In this document: positions 1 through 6,273 of the stretch, piece by piece
Position numbering within the stretch: position 1 is the stretch's first letter
How the letters are laid out: each line of letters opens with the position of its first letter
Assembly: GCA_009930175.1 (NCBI GenBank)
Contig: RZYW01000010.1
Span: 1-35,931 of the forward strand
Reading direction: 5' to 3'
Length of the DNA stretch: 35,931 bases
Source: Clostridia bacterium
GTDB lineage: Bacteria > Bacillota > Peptococcia > Peptococcales > SKKY01
The notes under the pieces: model-generated
Seen by the model: the letters and a program-made list of their open reading frames with translations, nothing else
Database searches by the model: none
Told to the model about the DNA's origin: nothing
Translations under genes and position numbers: made by a program

Positions 1-444
1 GAATTGGGTCAAGAGCCGGTTGACGCGAGCAAGCTTGATATTGGATTTCGTATTTACAAAACGGATGATAGCAATATGAAGGATGTGTTTTATCACCCCG
101 GCGCTTTAGACCAGCAACAGCTTGCGTTTTTGGAAAGCAATATCAAAGAAGACCGCACGCCTGAAGATTTGCTCACCCAAGTTCTGCTTGATTTAGGTTT
201 GGAGCTTTCTCTTCCTATCGAAACAATGAAAATCGGCAAAAATATGGTCTTTATTGTTCAAACCAATGCGCTTGTAGCTTGTTTTGACAATGATATTGAT
301 TTCAAGATCGTTGATGAGATCGCTGGGTTGAAACCTTTGAAAGTTGTTTTCAAAGATGCCAGCTTCAAAGACGACAAAGACCGTATCAATGTTGAAGAAC
401 GTTTTAAACGGCTTTCTCCTGAAACAAAGGTTGCGGTGATATAA
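1..444 (+). CDS. mod: Type III restriction-modification DNA methyltransferase (Mod), C-terminal part, cut by window start
   Basis: The reading frame is open from base 1, so the track start (TTG at 4) is artificial and the gene continues upstream. The visible 147 residues match the C-terminal end of adenine-specific type III Mod proteins as I know the family: a 'TPEDLLTQVLLDLGLELSLPI' helix, a beta-rich segment ending 'LVACFDNDI', then 'LKPLKVVFKDASFKDD' and the terminal 'VEERFKRLSPETKV'. The catalytic DPPY and FxGxG motifs would lie upstream and are not seen. Mod proteins methylate adenine in a short asymmetric site and normally work with a Res helicase/nuclease encoded just downstream. No res follows here; the next gene is a broken rhuM two bases after the stop. 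GC is higher than in the core genes, suggesting acquisition. The family call is by sequence recognition only. Confidence 0.82.
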   Translation, partial: ELGQEPVDASKLDIGFRIYKTDDSNMKDVFYHPGALDQQQLAFLESNIKEDRTPEDLLTQVLLDLGLELSLPIETMKIGKNMVFIVQTNALVACFDNDIDFKIVDEIAGLKPLKVVFKDASFKDDKDRINVEERFKRLSPETKVAVI

Positions 445-446
445 GA

Positions 447-926
447 ATGAAGAAAAAAGAACTGAAGAAAAAAGAATCAAAGTCAAAAGAACTGCAAGCA
501 TTCAGCAATTTTGTTGTTTTTCAAACCTCTCAAGGCAAAGTGAACATTGATGTCTTTTTTCACGATGAAACATTATGGTTGACGCAGAAAAAGATTGCTG
601 AACTGTTTGAAAAGGGTCGTTCGACGATTACGGAGCATTTGACTCATATTTTTAACGATAGTGAGCTTGAATAAAATTCAGTATGTCGGGATTTCCGACA
701 TACTGCCGAAGATGGAAAAAAGTACGCTTCTGAATTTTATAATCTTCAAGCTATTATTGCTGTAGGGTTTAAGGTCAATTCGCATCGGGCTATTGAATTT
801 CGAAAATGGTCAAATCAAATCATCCATGAGTATACTATTAAAGGTTTTGCTATGGACGATGAACGGCTTAAACAGATCAAGCACTTTGGTGAGGATTATT
901 TTGATGAATTACCAAGACGCTTTTGA
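447..926 (+). pseudogene. RhuM-family gene broken by an in-frame stop and truncated
   Basis: The track shows only a 75-residue ORF ending at the TAA at 672-674, but the same frame continues directly: after the stop it reads 'NSVCRDFRHTAEDGKKYASE', then 'FYNLQAIIAVGFKVNSHRA', 'EFRKWSNQII' and 'YTIKGFAMDDERL', stopping at 924-926. This is the usual RhuM order: an N-terminal 'LTQKKIAELFEKGRSTITEHL' HTH-like part, then the FRHTAEDGK and FYNLDAI-type core. A single codon is therefore a stop. RhuM proteins are about 330 residues, so the C-terminal half is also missing after 'FDELPRRF'. RhuM genes are often associated with restriction-modification loci; their biochemical role is unclear. The start ATG lies 2 bases after mod, as in a coupled operon. 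A programmed read-through is possible but unlikely given the 3' truncation. Confidence 0.8.
679..705. repeat. Perfect 11-bp inverted repeat inside broken rhuM
   Basis: CAGTATGTCGG is followed after a 5-base loop (GATTT) by CCGACATACTG, a perfect 11-bp stem starting 4 bases after the in-frame stop at 672-674. It also encodes the conserved-looking VCRDFRHT segment, so it may be partly a coding coincidence. No T-run follows, so it is not a standard terminator. Confidence 0.7.
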
Positions 927-970
927 TAATATGTTTATTTTGAATTGGTACAGCTCAAATAGGGGGTAAT

Positions 971-1426
971 GTGAGAAGAAAAGGCTTGTCGTTATTAATT
1001 CTGTTCGTTTTCTTTATGCCTTGTTGCCTCTTTGCAGAATGGGCAGTGGTGAGGTATGTGCATGATGGTGACACCATTATACTCGAGAACGATGAACGTG
1101 TACGTTTGATAGGTGTCGATACTCCCGAAGTTAAATCAAAGTACCGTGAACATGATGAATATTATGGACCTGAGGCAAGAGCATATCTAAAGGGGTTAAT
1201 TGAGGGAAAGCGCGTGAATCTGAAAGACCCTGAAATGCAAGGTAAGTTCGATAAGTATGGTAGGCGACTTGCCTATGTGTATACCGAAGACGACCTATTT
1301 GTGAATCGCGAGCTCGTCCGTCTCGGATATGCAGAAGCCATCCGCTATTTTCCATATAAATATAAAAAACAATTCCTCAAGCTTGAAAAACAAGCAAAAA
1401 AACAAAAACTTGGGATGTGGGGATGA
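971..1426 (+). CDS. Secreted thermonuclease-like (SNase family) nuclease
   Basis: A 151-residue protein with a Sec-type signal peptide (positively charged 'MRRKG', a hydrophobic stretch, then likely cleavage near 'LFA|EW'), followed by one staphylococcal nuclease domain. Calcium-binding and catalytic motifs are present: 'HDGDTIIL', 'VRLIGVDTPEV' (the Arg, Asp, Thr and Glu of the SNase active site) and 'KYGRRLAYVY' (second catalytic Arg). The end 'LGMWG' is the family's typical terminus. SNases cleave DNA and RNA to 3'-phosphate products. The GTG start is supported by AGGGGG four bases upstream and by the signal peptide beginning exactly there. It is intact, unlike its neighbours in the island, and its base composition resembles theirs. 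A nutritional or defensive role cannot be decided from sequence. Confidence 0.88.
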   Translation: MRRKGLSLLILFVFFMPCCLFAEWAVVRYVHDGDTIILENDERVRLIGVDTPEVKSKYREHDEYYGPEARAYLKGLIEGKRVNLKDPEMQGKFDKYGRRLAYVYTEDDLFVNRELVRLGYAEAIRYFPYKYKKQFLKLEKQAKKQKLGMWG

Positions 1427-1473
1427 TAGAACTTGTCCTGAAATGCCCTAATTGGAAGGAGTTCATAGGCGTT

Positions 1474-1486
1474 TTACGTAACGTAA
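1474..1486. other. Short palindrome in the 1427-1617 gap
   Basis: TTACGT-A-ACGTAA is a perfect 6-bp inverted repeat about a central base. The gap between the nuclease gene and the AAA_4 remnant (about 190 bases) contains no convincing gene, promoter or terminator; this is its only ordered element. It could be an operator or chance. Confidence 0.3.
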
Positions 1487-1617
1487 GTGATGGTAATGAT
1501 TTGTAAGAGCATTTTTATGATGTTCTGGTGTGGAGAAGGGTTGGACTTTATTATAGTTTAGATATGCAAAATAAAAACATGAATTGGTAAAATGTTCAAA
1601 AAAAACAAGATGCGTAA

Positions 1618-2052
1618 AGCGTCGGTGATTACTATAAATCTATACTTCGTAACCCCGCTATTGCAGAAATGCTTTATTTCGCCGGCTACATTGAACGGTG
1701 GGGATCAGGTATTAAGGCGATGAATGCTCTTGTTAAGCAGGCAGGCCTACCAGAGCCGATCTATCAGGAGATAGGCTCAAATTTTGTAGTAACGTTTAAG
1801 AAGGGTATAAGAGAAATAGCCCAAGAAACTACCCAAGAAACTACCCAAGAAACTACCCAAGAAATAATCGTGAGGTTTTTAAGGGCTAACCCACAGATAA
1901 CGAGAAAACAATTAGCCGATCAGATCGGTATTTCGCCCGATGGAATAAAGTATCATCTGGATATATTGAGAAAAGATGAAGTGATCCGCCATAAAGGAGC
2001 TACCAAAAAGGGCCATTGGGAAGTATTGATAGATGACAAAAATGAAAAGTAA
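1618..2052 (+). pseudogene. 5'-truncated AlbA/AAA_4-type ATP-binding transcriptional regulator, C-terminal part
   Basis: The frame is open only from 1618, after a stop at 1615-1617, and begins directly in conserved sequence: 'YYKSILRNPAIAEMLYFAGYIERWGSGI', the HATPase_c_4 segment of divergent-AAA (AlbA_2/AAA_4) proteins, which are normally about 400-500 residues. The track ATG at 1669 falls inside this motif, so it is not a natural start. Then come a linker with three exact 'ETTQ' repeats and a C-terminal winged helix ('ITRKQLADQIGISPDGIKYHLDILRKDEVIRHKG') ending 'GHWEVL', as usual for the family. The N-terminal AlbA_2 domain is missing, so this is a remnant. Its last 20 bases overlap the start of the next gene, which uses another frame. 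These proteins are presumed DNA-binding regulators; no function is expected for the fragment. Confidence 0.75.
1821..1864 (+). repeat. 12-bp tandem repeat (3.7 copies) encoding ETTQ linker
   Basis: The unit CCAAGAAACTAC occurs three times exactly (1821-1832, 1833-1844, 1845-1856) with a partial fourth copy to 1864. It is in frame and lengthens the linker before the winged helix. Copy number is likely to vary by slippage. ETTQ linkers are common in this protein family. Confidence 0.9.
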
Positions 2053-2944
2053 AATACCTGTAATAGTTGCTGTAGTTGCTGTTATCGCAGCCATATTTTT
2101 TCTTTTAAACCTTGGGAATGGTGAAGAAAAAGGGAAAGAAATCGGACTTATTCATATGGAAATTGAGGAAATGCCAAAAAATATTCAAGAGTATTTAGAA
2201 CAATTTAAAATGACTGAAAATTATCTTGCCTTTAATTATGAAGGAGAGATTTATCTTTTTGCTTCAAGAGGTGAAATGATTTCAGGAGGTTACAGTATTG
2301 TTTTGAAAGATGCAACAGTTGACAAAGATACTGTAAATATAATTGTTGAGAAAAAAGATCCTGGCAAGGATGATGTTGTAACTCAAGCCCTAACTTATCC
2401 TGTAAAACTTGTAAAACTAGCCGATAATACTGTAGAATATAAAAAAGCTGTTTTTATGAGTACAGATAATAAAAAGCTTGAGGAAAAAGAAATTATTGAA
2501 ATTGCAAAAGTACCAGAAAGTCTTGCAGAATTGTATTTTGGAACAGAAGATGGATATTTTAGAAAAGAGAAAAGAATTATTGATGCAGAAATAACTCCCG
2601 AAAATGCTTATCTTCTAATAGAAGAACTTATTAAAGGACCTGAAAATATTAATGAAAATTTAAGGGTTCTTCCAGAAGGAACTAAAATATTAAGTTATAA
2701 ATATGATGCTGAAAGCAAGGTAGCCACAATTGACCTTGGGGGAACAATAAAAGAAGCCCAGGGTTCAATGGGAGAAATTTTTGCAGTATATTCTATTGTT
2801 AATACTTTAGCTGACATAGAAGGAATAGATAAAGTGCAAATACTAATTGAGGGCGAGATTGTAGAATCTTTATCAGGACATATTTATCTTGGTGAGCCCT
2901 TAGATCCAGACTACAGTTTCCTGGAAGACAATAAATATAAATAA
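2033..2944 (+). CDS. Membrane-anchored PrcB_C + GerMN domain protein
   Basis: A 303-residue protein with an N-terminal membrane helix (about residues 8-27, 'IPVIVAVVAVIAAIFFLL'), a PrcB_C-like domain (about 67-130, with 'ISGGYSIVL' and 'VTQALTYPVKLVKL') and a C-terminal GerMN domain (about 165-290, with 'LYFGTEDG', 'LIEELIKGP', 'LPEGTKIL', 'KVQILIEGE'). GerMN is found in GerM and LpqB-like envelope proteins; PrcB_C is named from a treponemal protease complex subunit. Both are extracytoplasmic, so the protein probably works outside the membrane, perhaps on the cell wall or in sporulation; this is inference. Start: ATG 2033 has GGGAAG eight bases upstream, inside the preceding AAA_4 remnant; ATG 2042 is an alternative. 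The upstream regulatory region appears replaced by foreign DNA. The next gene follows after 20 bases and shares the terminator at 3504. Confidence 0.78.
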   Translation: MTKMKSKIPVIVAVVAVIAAIFFLLNLGNGEEKGKEIGLIHMEIEEMPKNIQEYLEQFKMTENYLAFNYEGEIYLFASRGEMISGGYSIVLKDATVDKDTVNIIVEKKDPGKDDVVTQALTYPVKLVKLADNTVEYKKAVFMSTDNKKLEEKEIIEIAKVPESLAELYFGTEDGYFRKEKRIIDAEITPENAYLLIEELIKGPENINENLRVLPEGTKILSYKYDAESKVATIDLGGTIKEAQGSMGEIFAVYSIVNTLADIEGIDKVQILIEGEIVESLSGHIYLGEPLDPDYSFLEDNKYK

Positions 2945-2964
2945 AAAGAGGGACGTGAGTTTAC

Positions 2965-3495
2965 TTGGATAACCAGCTTCAAAACAATCAAAGAAAGATA
3001 GAAGGAATAGCATATTTTATATTATTTTTAAGTGGCATTTTGGGAATGAGCCTTGGTTATATTGTCTTTAGGCTTGAGCTTCAGATTCTTGCTATGATTT
3101 TAACTGTATTTTCCGCATTTTTGATTGTTGGACTGATACTTAACAAAAGACTCATTGAACAAAATAACCTTATTTTTATTGGTTTTCAGCAAGAGAATCT
3201 TATAAAAAAACACAACATTCTTTCTGCTTTTATCAGAGAATTGGAATTTAATTCAAATGTTGAAAAAACATCTCAGTTTCGTGCTGTAACCTGGAAGAAT
3301 TTAAAGCTGGAACTGTGTGCTTTCCCGGATTCAATATATGAAATTGTGGAAGAAGTTTATTTGGAATTAAATGGAATACCTGATATTCAAGGACCAGAGT
3401 TAAAAGACTACTTGCTAAAAGAATCAAAATTAACTTCGGCAATTGCAGCATTGAGAGATCAGCAAAATAAAGTAAAACGAAATATTATAGGCTAG
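2965..3495 (+). CDS. Unknown protein with two N-terminal membrane helices
   Basis: I do not recognise this 176-residue protein. It has two adjacent hydrophobic segments (about residues 15-36 and 39-59) forming a likely hairpin, then a charged, mostly helical soluble part with Gln/Lys/Glu-rich stretches to the end. The TTG start is chosen because AGAGGGA lies about 11 bases upstream and no ATG or GTG is in frame nearby. It sits 20 bases after the GerMN-domain gene and just before a strong terminator, so the two are probably co-transcribed, and a shared envelope role is possible. There are no enzymatic motifs and only one Cys. Confidence 0.65.
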   Translation: MDNQLQNNQRKIEGIAYFILFLSGILGMSLGYIVFRLELQILAMILTVFSAFLIVGLILNKRLIEQNNLIFIGFQQENLIKKHNILSAFIRELEFNSNVEKTSQFRAVTWKNLKLELCAFPDSIYEIVEEVYLELNGIPDIQGPELKDYLLKESKLTSAIAALRDQQNKVKRNIIG

Positions 3496-3503
3496 ACTAT
3501 TTG

Positions 3504-3540
3504 AAAGATCTTCGCATTTTGCGAGGATCTTTTTTATTTT
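3504..3540 (+). terminator. Intrinsic terminator after the 2033-3495 gene pair
   Basis: AAGATCTTCGC and GCGAGGATCTT pair (11 bp, one G-T wobble) around an ATTTT loop, followed by TTTTTATTTT. It starts 9 bases after the upstream stop codon. Confidence 0.93.
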
Positions 3541-3542
3541 AA

Positions 3543-3559
3543 TTATAAAAATTTTATAA
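3543..3559. promoter_or_regulatory. Inverted repeat upstream of the ArsR-like gene promoter, candidate operator
   Basis: TTATAAAA-A-TTTTATAA is a perfect 8-bp inverted repeat about one central base, ending 14 bases before the -35 box of the downstream HTH gene. A dimeric winged-helix regulator could bind it, or it may act as an A/T-rich UP element. A/T richness makes chance possible. Confidence 0.4.
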
Positions 3560-3573
3560 CCGATAAAAAAATG

Positions 3574-3602
3574 TTGATTAAAGAAAAGACCTGTTATATA
3601 AT
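3574..3602 (+). promoter_or_regulatory. Sigma-A-type promoter for the ArsR-like gene
   Basis: TTGATT and a perfect TATAAT are separated by 17 bases. Transcription should start near 3609, giving a leader of about 50 bases. The 9-mer TGTTATATA overlaps the -10 box (3592-3600) and recurs at 3622-3630, exactly 30 bases later, which could be part of autoregulation. Confidence 0.8.
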
Positions 3603-3657
3603 ATTAAATATAATTTTTAATTGTTATATATGATTAGCTGGGGGAGGGGAAGGTAGA

Positions 3658-3936
3658 ATGGAAGAGATATTAGTATTGAGCAGCCCTGAAAAAGTCAAAA
3701 TTATTTCTGATAAATTAAGAATTAATGTTCTTCAAATCCTTATTGGACAAAAGGCGACGGTAAAGCAGGTCGCAGATATTTTAGGGCAATCTTCAGCAAA
3801 AATTCATTATCATGTGAAAGAACTTGAAAAACAAAATTTTATTAAAATCGTAGATGTTGTTGAGAAAGGTGGTATTTTAGAAAAATATTACCGGGCAGTT
3901 GCGAAAAATTATAAAGTTGATTACATGATTAGCTAA
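3658..3936 (+). CDS. Small ArsR-type winged-helix transcriptional regulator
   Basis: A 92-residue single-domain protein. 'SDKLRINVLQIL', 'ATVKQVADILGQSSAKIHYHVKELEKQNFIKIV' and the wing around 'EKGGILEKYYRAV' give the helix-turn-helix and wing of the ArsR superfamily. There is no Cys, so the metal-thiolate sites of ArsR/SmtB are absent; the ligand is unknown. ATG 3658 follows a strong G-rich site (GGGGGAGGGG). It is monocistronic between two terminators, with its own strong promoter and a candidate operator, so autoregulation is likely. The neighbour on the same strand is a peptide-binding lipoprotein gene, which might be a target, but nothing in the sequence proves this. Confidence 0.85.
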   Translation: MEEILVLSSPEKVKIISDKLRINVLQILIGQKATVKQVADILGQSSAKIHYHVKELEKQNFIKIVDVVEKGGILEKYYRAVAKNYKVDYMIS

Positions 3937-3970
3937 TTAAGTTAATGATCTTTGTCCCTTCAATAAAGCT

Positions 3971-4010
3971 AGTTATTTTGATATAATTATCCAAAATAAC
4001 TTTTTTATTT
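3971..4010 (+). terminator. Intrinsic terminator after the ArsR-like gene
   Basis: AGTTATTTTG and CAAAATAACT form a perfect 10-bp stem with an 11-base loop, followed by a T-rich run. The stem is A/T-rich and so moderate. The loop region contains the extended -10 listed next. Confidence 0.78.
3979..3987 (+). promoter_or_regulatory. Candidate extended -10 promoter for the peptide-binding lipoprotein
   Basis: TGATATAAT matches the TGnTATAAT extended -10 exactly. The -35 position (TTCAAT, 17 bases upstream) is poor, as extended -10 promoters tolerate. Transcription from here would start near 3994 and run through the hairpin at 4051-4085 before reaching the ATG at 4118. No better promoter is visible between 3937 and 4117. 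Confidence 0.5.
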
Positions 4011-4050
4011 AGAAGGGAATTTTGTAATTATTCACTAATGTGAGGAATAC

Positions 4051-4089
4051 AATCTTTACCCCTTTGCGGGTAAAGATTTTTTTTTGCAA
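4051..4089 (+). terminator. Strong terminator-like hairpin in the leader of the lipoprotein gene, possible attenuator
   Basis: AATCTTTACCC and GGGTAAAGATT form a perfect 11-bp stem around CTTTGC, followed by an uninterrupted T-run. It lies about 35 bases before the next start codon with no gene between it and the previous terminator, and no promoter is visible downstream of it. Any transcript for the next gene must pass through it, which suggests attenuation. Confidence 0.82.
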
Positions 4090-4117
4090 ATAAAAAACAA
4101 GAGGGAGAATAAAACAG

Positions 4118-5497
4118 ATGCTTAGAAAATTTTCTTTATGGACATTAATCCTTTTAACTTTATTCATTACTGGGTGTAATAATGAAAAAGGCAATAACCT
4201 GTATATTGGGGCAGAAGGAAGTTACAATGAAGAAGTAAACCTTACTTTATTAAATAATTTATACATAGGGTTATTCAAATATGATGAGAATAATAAGGCC
4301 ATACCTGTACTTGCGGAAACATATAGCTATAGTGAAGATGGAAAAAAAATGAGCATAAAAATAAAAGAAGGATTTCAATGGAGTGATGGAACCCCAATAA
4401 CACCTCAAGATGTAGCAGAGGGATTGAAGAATGTAATGAATAACTACTTAGGGAAGTATACCTATCAATATGGCTACTTAGATAACAAGGTTGAAGATAA
4501 TATTAGGATTAATGAGGAAGGAATTCTTGAAATATCTTTAAAAAAAGAATTTACGGATTTTGAAAAAGTCTTAGCACTTCCTTTTTATTATCCAATAAAA
4601 AATACAGAAGATATCTTGGGGGGACCTTTTTCCGGGAATTTCATTGTTGAAAAGAAATCTGGCAATAAAATAATTTTGTCTGAGCAAGATAAAGAAAAAG
4701 CTATTGCAGAGAACAGAACGGAAAGTATAGTAATTGAACAAAATTTAGAAACTGAAAAGTTAATCAAAGGATATCAGGAAAAGAACTTTGATATTATTTT
4801 CCCAGTTGAAAATACAGATGTAATAAAAGGAGAAAAGATTACAAGCCCTGGAATAACATTGCTTTGGATAAATAGCCGTAATTCTGAATTAGAAAATATT
4901 GAAACAAGAAAAGCAATATATCAAAGCATCGATAAAATAAATGGAATTTATCCAAGTGTATATAGAGAGGATAATTCATCTGAAAAAGCAAATATATCAA
5001 CCACATATTCTTTAGCAAATTTAGCTCCCAAAATTCTTGTCTTGGATTTAGAAACAGAAATAAAAACAGCAGAAAAAATTGCCCAGCAACTTTCAAAAAA
5101 AATGGATATTTCTCCGGAAGTAGTTGCAAAACCTCTTGAAGAATATTTTGCGGATTTAAAAACAGGAAATTTTGACCTTGCCCTGGAGACCTGGGAAGGT
5201 GATTATTTTGGGAAGAATGCATTCTTTGAACTGTTTAAAAATCCACTGAATAATCCATTAAATGTAAGCGGATTAATAGTTCCGGAAATTAATGAATTGC
5301 AAAATAAAGTTAATAAAACAGCAGATTCTCAAGAAAGAGAAGTGCTATTTACAGAATTAGAGAACAAAATTTTACAGTCAGTACCAGCCGTTATAGTTGC
5401 CGAAGGTATAAATAAAGAGGTTTATTTACAAAGAGTGAAGAATATATATGTAAATTCAATTTATAATTATCACGATTATAGTGACATAGAATATTAA
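4118..5497 (+). CDS. Peptide/nickel-type ABC transporter substrate-binding lipoprotein (SBP_bac_5)
   Basis: A 459-residue protein with a lipoprotein signal peptide ending in the lipobox 'FITGC' (Cys at about 20), so it is lipidated and held on the outer face of the membrane. The mature N-terminus carries the family 5 signature: 'NLYIGLFKYDENNKAIPVLAETYSYSEDGKKMSIKIKEGFQWSDGTPITPQDV'. OppA/DppA-type proteins bind oligopeptides and pass them to an ABC permease; they are usually 500-550 residues, so this one is short in the middle and C-terminal parts. No permease or ATPase genes are nearby, so it is an orphan binding protein that may share a distant transporter or act as a sensor. lgt, which lipidates such proteins, follows after 14 bases. 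A GAGGGAG site precedes ATG 4118. Confidence 0.88.
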   Translation: MLRKFSLWTLILLTLFITGCNNEKGNNLYIGAEGSYNEEVNLTLLNNLYIGLFKYDENNKAIPVLAETYSYSEDGKKMSIKIKEGFQWSDGTPITPQDVAEGLKNVMNNYLGKYTYQYGYLDNKVEDNIRINEEGILEISLKKEFTDFEKVLALPFYYPIKNTEDILGGPFSGNFIVEKKSGNKIILSEQDKEKAIAENRTESIVIEQNLETEKLIKGYQEKNFDIIFPVENTDVIKGEKITSPGITLLWINSRNSELENIETRKAIYQSIDKINGIYPSVYREDNSSEKANISTTYSLANLAPKILVLDLETEIKTAEKIAQQLSKKMDISPEVVAKPLEEYFADLKTGNFDLALETWEGDYFGKNAFFELFKNPLNNPLNVSGLIVPEINELQNKVNKTADSQEREVLFTELENKILQSVPAVIVAEGINKEVYLQRVKNIYVNSIYNYHDYSDIEY

Positions 5498-5511
5498 GTC
5501 AGGAGTTTTTT

Positions 5512-6258
5512 ATGCCGGATCCTATATTAATTGAGATTGGTTTTTTGAAAATCAGGTGGTATGGGGTGCTTATTGCCGCTGCTATCTTAGTAGGCACCTT
5601 TCTTGCCCTTAAAGAAATAAAGAAAAAAAATATAGATGAAGATAAGTTTATGAACGTACTATTAACTGCTATTCCTATAGCCTTTATTTCCGCCAGGTTA
5701 TATTATGTTGCATTTAATTGGGACTACTATTCTTTAAATCCTGGAGAAATTCCTGCAGTATGGAATGGCGGTTTAGCTATTCATGGAGGGATAATCGGGG
5801 CTTTTTCAGTAGCTTGGATTATGTTAAAGTATTATAAAATAAGTTTTTGGCAGGTAGCAGATGCTGTAGCACCTAGTATGGTACTTGGTCAGGCTATTGG
5901 GCGATGGGGAAATTACTTTAATCAGGAAGCCTATGGATATGAAGTTGATCCTGTTTCTGTTCCCTGGGCAATGTGGATAGACGGCGCCTACAGGCACCCT
6001 ACATTTCTCTATGAGTCCCTGTGGAATATTGGAATTTTTTTCTTGTTAATATTAATAAGGGAAAAGTTTAAATTAAAAGAAGGATTACTTTTAGCAATTT
6101 ATTTAGGTGGGTATTCTATTGGCAGGTTTTTTATTGAAGGATTTAGAACGGATAGTTTAATGCTGGGATCCTTAAGAATGGCTCAGGTAACGAGTCTGAT
6201 TTTTATAATTATCAGTATTGTTTTATATATTTATCTCAGCAGAAAAAAAATCAGTTAA
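5512..6258 (+). CDS. lgt: Prolipoprotein diacylglyceryl transferase
   Basis: Lgt transfers diacylglycerol from phosphatidylglycerol to the lipobox Cys of prolipoproteins in the cytoplasmic membrane. At 248 residues it is a typical length, with about seven membrane helices. Family landmarks are 'RWYGVLIAAA' near the N-terminus, 'NGGLAIHGGIIGA' (about residue 85-95, with the essential His), the Lgt signature 'GRWGNYFNQEAYG' (about 130-142), 'HPTFLYES' and 'GRFFIEGFRTDS' near the C-terminus. AGGAG precedes the ATG by about 7 bases. It lies directly after a lipoprotein gene, which fits co-expression of a lipoprotein and its modifying enzyme. Confidence 0.97.
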   Translation: MPDPILIEIGFLKIRWYGVLIAAAILVGTFLALKEIKKKNIDEDKFMNVLLTAIPIAFISARLYYVAFNWDYYSLNPGEIPAVWNGGLAIHGGIIGAFSVAWIMLKYYKISFWQVADAVAPSMVLGQAIGRWGNYFNQEAYGYEVDPVSVPWAMWIDGAYRHPTFLYESLWNIGIFFLLILIREKFKLKEGLLLAIYLGGYSIGRFFIEGFRTDSLMLGSLRMAQVTSLIFIIISIVLYIYLSRKKIS

Positions 6259-6273
6259 TTTTGGAGGTTCCTT

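Noticed and set aside
1821-1864. Short CRISPR-like array
   Set aside because: The 12-bp repeats are directly adjacent without spacers and encode an in-frame ETTQ linker.
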